Assembly (NCBI GenBank): GCA_963556255.1
Contig: OY744615.1
Span: forward strand, 46,989,148 to 47,053,147
DNA length: 64,000 nucleotides
Reading direction: 5' to 3'
Source: Allolobophora icterica
Taxonomy: Eukaryota > Annelida > Clitellata > Crassiclitellata > Lumbricidae
The position numbers and the translations under genes were made by a program. How positions within the stretch are numbered: position 1 is the stretch's first letter; every line of letters starts with the position of its first letter. Below the pieces are notes generated by a model. The model searched no databases. It was not told the origin of the DNA and saw only the letters and a list, made by a program, of their open reading frames with translations. This document shows positions 55,060 through 64,000 of the stretch, piece after piece.

Positions 55060-55410
55060 GCCTACATCGTAATCGTAATCTCCAAACTTCTAAAGCGCCA
55101 CTCGAAGCCCAAGCGCAGGACACCAGCCTATTCACGAGCGCTACGTCAGATAAGAGGGGGTTCCAGGGAGTAGTCCAAAAGAAGTCGAGTCCGGTTTCCA
55201 GAAGGCCAAGCCAAATCAGAGGGGGTTTCCAGAGAGTAGTCCAAAAGAGGTCCAAGTCCGATTTCCAGGGTACCAGATCAGGGAGTTTCCAGAGAGTGGT
55301 CCAAAAGAGGTCCAAGTCCGATTTCCAGGAGGCCAAACCAAATCAAAGGGGGTTTCCAGAGAGTAGTCCAAAAGAGGTCCAAGTCCAATTTTCAGTATAC
55401 CAGATCAGGA
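55060..55410 (+). repeat. SINE family C followed by a 63-bp minisatellite
   Basis: GTAATCGTAATCTCCAAACT, AAAGCGCCACTCGAAGCCCA, ACCAGCCTATTCACGAGCGC, then about four ~63-bp units (GGGTTTCCAGAGAGTAGTCC, AAAAGAGGTCCAAGTCC, GATTTCCAG) from 55150 to 55405. The array gives a long spurious frame. Confidence 0.8.
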
Positions 55411-56159
55411 GAGGCAAAGCAGCTGTCAAGGCGGGTGTCGTTTACGGCGAGAACAATTGGAAGGCGGAGTATATAAGTATGAATTCAGTTTTAGACAGGT
55501 TCAGGCACAGCAGATTTGATGTCAAAGCAGGGATCCGTCCTAAGCCAAAAAGAACCGGAACGCCGGCGTCAGATGCCATGTTAATCTAGGAATATTCTTG
55601 TGAATCCTGTCTTAAAAACTACCGGTCGCCAAAAAAGAACTGGAACGCCGTTCCGGTCAGTGGCGTAACAGCCATATAACGAAGGTGGACAAAGTCCAGG
55701 GGCCCCCGAGGTCCAAGGGGCCCCAAGCTTTTTTACTGTGCACCCTGTCATTGTGTCACATATTCTGCTTTAGGGCTATATTCTTTCATTTTACTCCAAG
55801 CACAAACTTGTTAACTTGGTTAAATTTTCCATCTGATGACATATATTTTAGGGTACGGTTTTCAAAAGTGCCACAACAAGGCCCATGTAGGTCTGAGCCT
55901 CTCTGCAGCCTGAAATAGCTGTATACATGTATATGACTGATGCTTCATGGTGCATGCATGATGTACAGACGTACAGTATGTACGTGTGGTGTATATCTAG
56001 GTCACCGGGTCGCCGGGGTCGGGGTATGTGACCCTGATCGAAAACCACTGCATACACTTCCACAGCATAACCACATCTCTCAGCTCCAGAGGAGCTAAGA
56101 AACACCTGAAATAATAGGCCTATATGCCTAATTATTCGTCTCTGTTTCGCTCTCTCAAT

Positions 56160-56217
56160 CGCTCGCTCTCTGTCACTGTCTCTCTCCTATCTGTCTCTGT
56201 CTCTTTGTCTCTCTGTC

Positions 56218-56260
<43 letters not shown>

Positions 56261-56262
56261 CA
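56160..56262. repeat. (TCTG)n / TCTC microsatellite
   Basis: TCTGTCTC runs with about ten pure TCTG units, inside the 1.4-kb hAT element. Confidence 0.92.
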
Positions 56263-56554
56263 ATGTCTCTCTACAGGCCTTGTAGGCTATACACACTACA
56301 CTGTCTATACACACGACTGCAGTTTACTTCCTCATGCTCCGCAGCCTTACGTGAAAGTATAGTCTTTATTGTTCGCTTATAAGTTCAAAGAAAAAACGAC
56401 TTCCATTTACCTTTTTAATCGACGGCTACAAGAGGCAGCAAATCTAAGACTCAACTGACGGTAATGAACTTCTTAATTTAGAATGGCAGTTGTTGCTTTG
56501 CTTTTTAAAGTAGCATATATATAAGTAATCTGCTTCACTGAGTGAAACATTACT

Positions 56555-56718
56555 AATGCCTTTTACTGAAAAAAAGTATCTTAGAGCCACTATCTCACAG
56601 GACAGGCTTGATGCTCTTCTTGCGATCGAAAACGAATGCGCAAAACAATTAAATATTGATAATTTGATTGACACATTTGCTAATAGTAAAGCTAGAATAG
56701 CCAAATTCATGAAGTAAT
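56555..56718 (+). pseudogene. hAT transposase C-terminal remnant (ZMYM1/DUF4371-like)
   Basis: PFTEKKYLRATISQDRLDAL then IENECAKQL and DTFANSKARIAKFMK. The 'LRATISQ-x-RL-x-x-L-x-x-IE...FA-x-x-KAR' end is characteristic of the TTF/ZMYM-type hAT transposases. It is only the last ~53 residues; upstream sequence is degraded. Confidence 0.75.
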
Positions 56719-57289
56719 TATCTGAAGAAGCGCTTCGCACTGTCGACGGTGACTGGGAGAGTGACAAACAGCACACAGGCATTAGCAAGTTCCAGAATAA
56801 ATGACGTGACTTGAGAGCTCAGTATGAGAACTACAGACATTACATTACTGTACACGTTGGCAATACATTTTTGTTGTATTCTTGTTTTGTCCTGAACTAT
56901 TACTGTGACTTGAACTATGGATCATTAATGAGAACGTTTAATACTTTTTTAAACCTAACTGCAGTTTGAAATAGCTATCTCATTTTTTTCACTTTTTAAT
57001 GGGCAAGGGCCCCCAAGCTTAGAATGTCCAAGGGCCCCCGGCTAGGTTGTTACGCCACTGGTTCCGGTGCGTTCCGGTCCCAACCGATCCATGCATCCAA
57101 GAGGATATTTGGGTAACCACATGAAGAAGCTGCTTGAAAAGAACTTAAGATGAGTAATAATTATTGAGTGTTTTCGACATCAGCATACATAGGGGCATAA
57201 TACCTGTAGGTGGTCACCTGAGGATGCTTTGACGCTGAATGGAGTAGTGAAGAGTGTGAACAGAAGGGCCTACAACAGAACGTTGCGGA

Positions 57290-57480
57290 ACACCACAAGT
57301 GTTTAACGACACTGTTGTAACAAAGATAATTGACGTCGCCTTACTCAGGCTTGGGACTGGCCAATTGGGACAGGTACTGCCAAAGAACTGACAGTGGCAG
57401 AGTTCCTCAGAAAAACAGTTTGTTGTGTATCTTTGATATGCGGTATCTTTGGGCGGGGCTTGTGTCCGTTGGTAGTGTGC
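57290..57480 (+). repeat. SINE-like repeat, family F
   Basis: GTGTTTAACGACACTGTTGT, ATAATTGACGTCGCC, CTTGGGACTGGCC; related to 36.17 kb. Confidence 0.55.
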
Positions 57481-57837
57481 TGTGATTGGTTGCAATAAAA
57501 TACACATGGAATATATATATGTAGAAGATGTCGCACTTGGTGTTGTATAAGGTTACCTTAACGTTGTTATTTTAGTTCCATAAATCGTTTTATTTTAGTT
57601 ATTATTTATGTTCAGGCCATATCATTTTATTTGTAGTTCTAATTTCGCAGAATATTGCAACAATTAATAGCTATTTATTTTCGTTTTACTTTTCATTACG
57701 ACACGCTATTAGGTGAAGCGCTCGTGGATAAGTCGGTGCCTTGCCCGTAGCTTTGGATATTTGAAGTTTACGATTATTTTTGAAAAAATATTTGCAATGG
57801 CGGAACTTTTAATTTAGCATACTTCAGTATTTTGAGG

Positions 57838-58137
57838 AGGGTTGCCAACTTTTGATGTTGCCAATTCGGGATGCCCGCGTTCGTAGGCTAGGTCACTCGA
57901 TATGCAATTAGGCCGTATACCTATTTACCCTGTCAACTTGCATCGTTGTACATGTAAGGAATGTTGTGTCAGCCTATAAGATCTGAAAGCTATATTAGAT
58001 TCACACTACGCACGGTAACACTGTTGTGACATTCCATAGAAAATAGATAGGCCCACCCATTGGTAGGCCTATCAGTGCTTCTGAATCGTTGCATCGATTT
58101 CTCTTCGACTGTCTACAAACTATGGCACTTAAATCTC

Positions 58138-58222
<85 letters not shown>

Positions 58223-58448
58223 ATAATAAACTAGCTCCCTCTATTCTATATGGCCACTCTGCAAAACTTATTTAGGCTTCTGCCGGCTACGTTCGAGTTT
58301 AGTGTGCGAAAACAAGAACAACATTTTGCGAAGTGAATATTTACACAAGTTCTGGGACAATTTGGGATCAATCGGGATACGTGACGCACAATTGAGGCGA
58401 TTCCGGGACTGTCCAGGCGAACTCGGGACGGTTGGCATTTGGCAGCCC
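57838..58448. repeat. Possible inverted-repeat element AGGGYTGCCAA
   Basis: AGGGTTGCCAACTTTTG at 57838 and, inverse, AGGGCTGCCAAATGCC ending about 58448, with TCGGGA motifs beside each. No clean target duplication. Confidence 0.5.
58139..58232. repeat. (TTA)n microsatellite
   Basis: About 30 units. Confidence 0.97.
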
Positions 58449-58579
58449 TAATTAATTTTGAGTCGCATTTTCGATCAAAACTTTCTCCGTAGGCCCTGCT
58501 AACTGTCTTGTGAAATTGAACAAAAGATGCATACAGATTTAAAGATGGGGTCACATTTAGATGCAGTCCTCAGGGCCTC

Positions 58580-58880
58580 TATCATCCTCATCCCTGTATG
58601 CACTGGGAGTCCTTCGATCACAAGACTTTCCATCGCCAACACTGAATGACATTGTCAGAGCAACCACACAATCCTCATCAATGTATGCCTCCCCTCATGG
58701 TGGGGTTACATGAGCAAAGAAGAAAGGAATTAACAGAGTATATAATTATATAGCTCTTAACGCGCATGCGTAAAATGGACTGCCTCGACCGAATCCCTCC
58801 GACCACCCAGAAAGCATATGACGTCGCGCGGTTGGCAGATGACCGGCTATTTAAAGCAGTGGCCTCAAACCCACAATACG
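58580..58880 (+). mobile_element. LINE family B C-terminal fragment, degraded
   Basis: PTLNDIVRATTQSSSMYASP, then after frame changes PPTTQKAYDVARLADDRLFK and AVASNPQYG, matching the DIVRATT, YASP and AD-x-x-LF-x-A blocks at 17.8 kb. Confidence 0.65.
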
Positions 58881-59225
58881 GGGTCATCGATCCATAAAGG
58901 ACATCCGCAATGAGGGGGAGGGAGGGGTCAGCAATATGCGGACAAATGCGGAGAAGGGGAGGGTTTTGACCAGTGCGGACGTCCGCATCTAAACTTTAAA
59001 TTTGATAGTCAAATGCGGACAAGGGGGAGGGAGGAGTCCAAAGTAGGTCGTAATCTCGAGACTTCTACAGCGCCCAAAAAAGCTACGTCGCGGGAACCAG
59101 CTTATTCACAGGCGCTTAGTCAAATCAAAGTCGATAGGCAGGGGGTGTCAAATCGGTTCCGGGTCAAGATCCAAAGGAGTCAGTCATATTTTGCGGATGT
59201 CCTTTATGGACGACCCTCTTCGCTT
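58880..59225. mobile_element. GGACGTCCGC MITE, copy 3, interrupted by a SINE
   Basis: GGGTCATCGATCCATAAAGG, AGTGCGGACGTCCGCATCTA, TCCAAAGTAGGTC (to 59047) then resumption at about 59175 with TCATATTTTGCGGATGTCCT. Compared with copy 2 the interrupted sequence is continuous. Confidence 0.8.
59048..59178 (+). repeat. SINE family C inserted in the MITE
   Basis: GTAATCTCGAGACTTCTACA, GCGCCCAAAAAAGCTACGTC, ACCAGCTTATTCACAGGCGC. Ends at AAGGAGTCAGTC; AGTAGGTC/GAGTCAGTC may be the diverged duplication. Confidence 0.8.
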
Positions 59226-59229
59226 GTAG

Positions 59230-60100
59230 AATGAGCCGATCGACCAGGCCACCATTTAGGCCTACCTAATTCTTCGCCCTCGGGCTCGCGACTCCTTCCT
59301 TCCAAATAAGAATGACAACAACTTTATATCGGGGGTTCTCTACGAAACTTTTATTAGCACTGGGAAGTGGTGAGGGACTGCTGACAATTTGTTGGTGTGT
59401 ATATTTGTTTACTAAGTAGAACAACAGGCAAAACGCTGTAGGTAGGCCTATACATGAAAAATAGAACAGAGGGTACGTAATAGCTAGCTTAGAACGAGTT
59501 GGGAATTAGCATATACGAGAAATAAAATTTAGCGAGTCTTTATCAGATTATCTAAACACCAATATCTAGCGAAGATTGTAAACCAACTGGTATGATAAGT
59601 AAACATTTTTTTATTTGATTTTGATGAATACTTAACACAGATCTTTCCGAATTATTTTGTTTTACACGTAGCATAGCGTTTACGCTTTGGGAACGTAACC
59701 GTTTTCAATATATAGTTCGTGTCTATTTTAATCGAACCAATCGCAGCCATGCCTAAATATAGCCCGCCAAGTTGCCGCCACTGCTACTAGAAAAGTTGGC
59801 TTTTTATTAACTGAAAATTATCTAAAAGTCGTATGGGTGCACTTCGAAATGCAGAAGTAATCTCTGACCATAATACTTTTTTTACTTTTACCGACTAAAG
59901 GTAACTTTTACCTCCTATAAAAGCCACTGGACACACTGTGCGACCCCGTTTACATAACCGAATCATCCCACCTGCTGATAAGTAAGTAAGTAAATATATT
60001 CTTTAATAAACGCTAGCAAACGCACAGCGCTTTACATACAATTTTATACAAAGAGGACAGAGAAATATAACAGTATTAATGACGTTAGATCATAAATGAA
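59230..60100. other. Unassigned stretch
   Basis: AT-rich without recognised coding sequence. A short run of TAAG units at about 59980-59993 precedes the LINE end that follows. Confidence 0.4.
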
Positions 60101-60735
60101 ATAATGGCAACCGAGCCTAACTGTACAGCATCCTACCCAGGAAACCTCGTCGGGTAAGGGAGTCAAATCTAGGGAGAACCAGATTATGGGAACGAGGGCG
60201 CAAATCATACCCGCAGGGCTGTAGTCGAGGGTATACGCGGGTATACAGCGTATACTCACCTCTAGAGACCGTATACTCACCTCACAAAATATTTATATTT
60301 ATTTATATTAAAATACTGTAGCGTATACTCACAAAATACTGTAGCGTATACTCACCTCTAATTTGTTTCGGAAAACTAGCCGGTAGCGTATACTCACCTC
60401 TAATTTTACCACTACAGCCCTGCATACCCGGACTTTAGAACGGGAGGTAGAAGGTCATGGAGGTGGTGAATAGGGTTTTTGAGAATGTTTTTAAAGAGAT
60501 CACGATCAGCTTTTTTGCAGAGTTCCTCAAAAGTAGGAAAAGAAGGAGGGAGGTAACCAAGATGAACCAACTTACGAATAACTGCACCCAAATGATCAAG
60601 TTCCTGCTTGTTGGCAAAGCGTAACCATACCTGGGAACAGTATAGCATACGGTTGACAGTGGTATCCCGTAATCTAGCTCGTAAAATTTATAATTAGGAT
60701 GATCTATACTTGATAAAACTTTCATGTACACCAAA
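59985..60735 (-). mobile_element. LINE family B 3' end, split by a MITE
   Basis: Minus strand: AVIRKLVHLGYLPPSFPTFE, ELCKKADRDLFKNILKNP, HHLHDLLPPVLKSG up to the MITE, then YDLRPRSHNLVLPRFDSLTR and GRMLYS plus stop after it. The 3' UTR ends in a (TTAC)n tail near 59985. Without the 209-bp MITE and one duplicate the frame is continuous across the junction. Confidence 0.85.
60214..60422. mobile_element. 209-bp hAT-type MITE (GTATACGC family), copy 2
   Basis: Ends CAGGGCTGTAGT / ACTACAGCCCTG, perfect 8-bp duplication CATACCCG (60206-60213, 60423-60430); inverse orientation to copy 1 at 10.0 kb. Confidence 0.95.
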
Positions 60736-60789
60736 TTGCGGTTAGCAGTTGGTTCAATTAAGGATATACTTACTTACTTTTTAGGTTGA

Positions 60790-61245
60790 TAGACATTTGA
60801 ATTACTGTACTTTCATGCACTCGTGCCCGGTGACAGAAATTCCGGGCCCGTAGGCAGAGCAGTAATGGGCCTCTAAACTGTCTTTAGGGTTTATGAGAGA
60901 ATTTTAAAAAAATTGAAATAATAAAAGTGTGGGTACGACCGTACAATATTTTTATATATAAAACTGATTTTATTGGGTTGTGGGCGTGTTCTATAGCAAA
61001 AAATGATAAGTAAGGTAATATTCAGATGCTTGAAGTTTACACTGATTGTAGTTAAGTGTCAGTAATATTATATTGTAAAAGGCATATATAATAAACTTTG
61101 TATAACTGATTATAATATTTTTCATAAGTTGATTCCGGGCCCCTAAAAATCGCCGGGCTCCTGGGCATTTGCCCTCTTGGCAGGCCTGCATACACTGCTG
61201 CATAAGAAATTCCACTGTACAAATATAAAATTCGGCTAATGCTAG
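60790..61245. other. Unassigned stretch with GGGCCC-rich ends
   Basis: ATTCCGGGCCCGTAGG near 60840 and ATTCCGGGCCCCTAAAAATC near 61132 look like related element ends in direct orientation; nothing else recognised. Confidence 0.35.
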
Positions 61246-61251
61246 TCTTAA

Positions 61252-61954
61252 CACATTGACCGCCACCACGTTTTTTATCCCTACGCCACGAAAATTTCCC
61301 GAAAACCCGGAAAATATTTTTTTATATATCTATTTTTTAACTATTTTTTTTATATAATATATTTTTTTTTACTATTTTCAACATGTATACATAAAAAGTC
61401 AAATGTTTTATGTATTGTTTCTTTGAAGAAACAGTGTTATTCTTAGATATCAGCTTCAGTGTGGTAGACTTCCACACCTGTAACAACACACACATTCAGC
61501 TGGCTTCGACAAGTACGTTTTGCAACAGTAAAGTCCAGGAAGTGTTGTCCGCTATATATCTGGACACGTCTGATGCTTTGTGAATAACAAACGCACTAAG
61601 ACTAAGATTTATCCATTCATTCTGAGGCTTTTGTCGTGATGGACCAGCGTCCTGAGAATCAATAGAAATGTCATTCGGATCTAGCCTCGCAGCTGACTTC
61701 GATTATACATACGCTGACTAGCATCTAAGGTTATTCAACCCCCTCCCCCAAAAAAGAAACAGTATTTTTTTCTCATCCCGCCTCATCCGTTTCGACACAG
61801 AAACATCTGGTATCAACCCTGACTGTAGCATAATTATTAGGCATGCGCCAATGTTTGCCTATAGCACTATGTATATTACTACGAGTTAACTCGTAGGTGG
61901 CGCATACATGAGACATTTTTACTACGAGTTAACTCGTAGGTGGCGGTCAATGTG
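61252..61954. mobile_element. 703-bp piggyBac-type MITE with TTAA duplication
   Basis: Inverted ends CACATTGACCGCCACC / GGTGGCGGTCAATGTG, flanked on both sides by TTAA (61248-61251, 61955-61958), the piggyBac target. ACTACGAGTTAACTCGTAGG occurs twice near the right end. No transposase. Confidence 0.9.
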
Positions 61955-61959
61955 TTAAT

Positions 61960-62900
61960 GCTTGTTTCAAGATCTAATCTGTTTCCATTTGTAGACCTTA
62001 GTAACGTTTATATTCATCAGATCATAACTGTAGATATAATGATATAACTTCTTAAATCAGACACTCTAAAACTTTTATAATATTGCATGAGTTTTATAAT
62101 TTTTATGCTCTAGTTATATTGTGTTACTTTTAGCCACTGTGGGTCTGGCCCGAATCCCTGAAACCTGAATTCCCTAAACGAATTTCGGCTGATCCCCGAA
62201 ATCGAAATCGACACTAACACGCTTAATTAGGATGCACATACGTGGCCTCCAAGACGCATAAAGGCTACGTCTATGTCATGTATCAGAGTTCAAATAGTTT
62301 TTGGGATTTCTCCCGCTTTCTATAAAACTTTTTCCGGGAAATCGGGCAGTTCTGTATTTTTGACCGTTTTCGGGATTGGGGTTTCGGGGATTCGGATCGA
62401 CCCCGCCACTGTATGCATTGTTATTAAGTATGAGCGTTTTTCTCGTGCTAACAAAGATTATTTACTTATTTACAGATTCTTTTGCACGTGGTTCAATAAG
62501 CCAAGCTGTTACTCTTTTGTGCTTATTCGTTTTAATTCAAGGTAAAGATAAACATATATTTCATTCTAAGCGAATCATAAGCGAGGATGCAAACACTTTC
62601 TGAATTAATTATTTGAATTTATTATCTAGGAGACCTTACTTACATGGAGTCAGGGTGATAGCTTACACAAAATAAACGTATCATTACAATTCACACATCT
62701 TTCATACTTTTAAGCATATAAACGTACAGGCATATTGTTTCAAATGTTTCAAAGATTGAAAGATTTTTCTTGACTCGCATTGAAAAGACATTTACAAAGC
62801 ACTGCTTCATGTGGGTGAATAGATCTATGTGTTCTACTTAAGATTTAGTCTTTGAAACAGAAGAAGATAAGTCCTTTTAGCTACAACCAAGAGGCAACCA
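61960..62900. other. Unassigned stretch
   Basis: Mostly AT-rich. CCCGAATCCCTGAAACC and GGGATTGGGGTTTCGGGGATTC (62153-62395) look like diverged inverted sequences of an old element. Confidence 0.35.
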
Positions 62901-62904
62901 TGGG

Positions 62905-63110
62905 TACGAGGTCTTCGTGACTTAATTTGTTAGCATCAGCATATGAGGATGTGTGGCCAGCCCTATCTCTCTCTCGCTGCCTGATCTTCCCACTCACAAT
63001 GTATGGTTAGTGTACTCATTTCAACTGTCCACCTTAACTGGGCTTTAAAGCCCCCAACTTTATGCTTGACAGTCCAGTATGCGAACCACTAAGCTATTGC
63101 ACACACAACT
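62905..63110 (-). repeat. SINE family B
   Basis: AGCATATGAGGATGTGTGGC, GCCTGATCTTCCCACTCAC, and a diverged tRNA-like head (GACAGTCCAGTATGCG, AACCACTAAGCTATTG). Confidence 0.75.
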
Positions 63111-63530
63111 TTGAAAAATTCAAAATAAAATTTTTCTCTTCGACTTTCAATGCATTTTTTTTGTAAATATGAATACCATGAACTTGGTGTGCTTTGTCCA
63201 CAATCAGTGGATGTAAAACTGCCAAGGTGATGGGTCATCCGACAAAAGTCAGTTTAAGGTGTTTGTCTGTTTTCACCCTACCAGCTGGATTCACCTTTCT
63301 TTTGAGCTGCTGTTTGATACTTAATTTGTCCCTTCAACAGCTTTGCAACCACCTGAAGTTGTGCTTTAAAAATGTCAGATTAGTTTACAATTGCAATTCT
63401 TGTCTTTGAGCCTACTGCATGTCATAATGCTGTCGAGTTTTCTGTACACCTTGTTCATATGTTATATTTGTGCTACCTACTATAGATGTTTTAAGCAATA
63501 ATAAATCGGAAACACCTGTTTTTATTTCAG

Positions 63531-63854
63531 CAACAGTTGGAATTCTTATTGAAAAACCAGAAAATACAGTGGCGCTTCTCAATAAGACAGTTACTTTTAA
63601 ATGTAAATCAGATAAAAAAGATCGGAAGTTACACTGGGATTTGTTTGGAAACGACTCAACAAAAGTTCCTACGATACTCTGGAATGGGTATTTTGTTAAC
63701 CCAGAAGCATGTTCCTCTTCATACTGTCAAGTTGATAATCATGAACTTGGAAAGTGTTATTTAAACATTGAAGCTAGGAAGGAAACTGCCAAGCGTTACA
63801 GGTGCACTGAACCTGGATCGTTAATGCAAATTAGTGCCAGCCTTACCGTCATAG
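63531..63854 (+). CDS. Immunoglobulin-domain exon of a gene continuing to the right
   Basis: 324 bases between acceptor ttttatttcag and donor ATAG/gtatgt, phase 1 at both ends, the usual arrangement for Ig-domain exons. It encodes about 107 residues: KPENTVALLNKTVTFKCKSD (B-strand Cys), LHWDLFGN (C-strand Trp), a segment with two extra cysteines (ACSSSYCQVD), then GKCYLNIEA and RYRCTEPG (F-strand Cys), ASLTVIG (G strand). An Asn-Lys-Thr sequon fits an extracellular location. It looks V/I-set-like; the parent gene cannot be named. The upstream exon (signal peptide) was not found, and downstream exons lie outside. Confidence 0.8.
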
Positions 63855-64000
63855 GTATGTATCAAAGTGTGTAGGGTGGAAAGCATTCCAGACATCTGTC
63901 AATTTTCTGAACAATTGTTTTGCCTTTTTACTTTTTGTCTTCAAGATCTGTCTCGGCAAGTTCAGTTCCACAGTTCCACAGACCCATCTCTCAGTCTCAT

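Larger units (their letters stand above)
55658..57060. mobile_element. 1.4-kb hAT-type element (CAGTGGCGTAACA ends)
   Basis: Ends CAGTGGCGTAACAGCC and GGTTGTTACGCCACTG; perfect 8-bp duplication GTTCCGGT (55650-55657, 57061-57068). Both subterminal parts carry CAAGGGCCCCC(A)AGCTT. Contains a broken transposase end and a TCTG microsatellite. Confidence 0.95.

Noticed and set aside
57838..58448. Delimited DNA transposon
   Set aside because: Inverted ends are short and the flanks do not match; kept as a low-confidence repeat.

Overview
This window looks like genomic DNA of an invertebrate animal. Genes are split into short exons with GT-AG introns. Most of the sequence is AT-rich intergenic or intronic DNA full of tRNA-derived SINEs, 5'-truncated LINEs, hAT and other DNA-transposon relics, and micro- and minisatellites. 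The repeat style (frequent 'taggcctata', L2/CR1-type LINEs whose ORF1 carries an SGNH domain, hAT MITEs) suggests a marine deuterostome, perhaps an echinoderm or hemichordate. That is inference; the sequence does not identify the species.

Host genes. (1) 258-9649, minus strand: an ATF6 orthologue (membrane-anchored bZIP transcription factor of the ER unfolded-protein response). Ten exons are placed, covering the acidic N-terminus, bZIP, membrane segment, a candidate site-1-protease motif and the start of the lumenal domain. One exon just before the basic region is missing, and the 3' end runs off the left edge. (2) 17608-25948, minus strand: a complete nine-exon SLC25A20 orthologue (mitochondrial carnitine/acylcarnitine carrier). 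The exons join in phase to 301 residues, the length I know for the human protein. (3) 36837-36925, minus strand: one exon resembling the F3 lobe of a FERM domain (FRMD3/FRMD5-like), with no partner exons found. (4) 63531-63854, plus strand: one phase 1-1 immunoglobulin-domain exon of a gene continuing to the right.

Layout of the rest. 0-10 kb: ATF6 with SINEs and long simple repeats in its introns. 10-16 kb: a 219-bp hAT MITE, a nearly full-length LINE (10.9-14.75 kb) with SGNH-esterase ORF1 and endonuclease/RT ORF2, and a 1.2-kb hAT element in the LINE tail. 17.6-26 kb: SLC25A20, with a LINE 3' end and a hAT-inside-hAT nest in its last intron. 26-39 kb: no complete gene; SINEs, a THAP-domain transposon relic (29.4-32.6 kb), a 416-bp MITE, LINE 3' ends, a 912-bp hAT element with TCTTGG arrays, and the orphan FERM-like exon. 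39-46 kb: a 6.9-kb inverted-repeat element with a broken transposase-like gene of an uncharacterised family. 46-63 kb: a broken hAT transposase carrying a hAT MITE, more LINE pieces, palindromic GGACGTCCGC MITEs, a 1.4-kb hAT relic, a MITE inside a LINE reading frame, and a piggyBac-type MITE with TTAA ends.

The most informative structure is the insertion record. Many hAT-like elements can be delimited to the base by terminal inverted repeats plus 8-bp target duplications, several nested in one another or in LINEs and SINEs, so relative ages can be read directly. I saw no bacterial-type operons, CRISPR arrays or rRNA genes.
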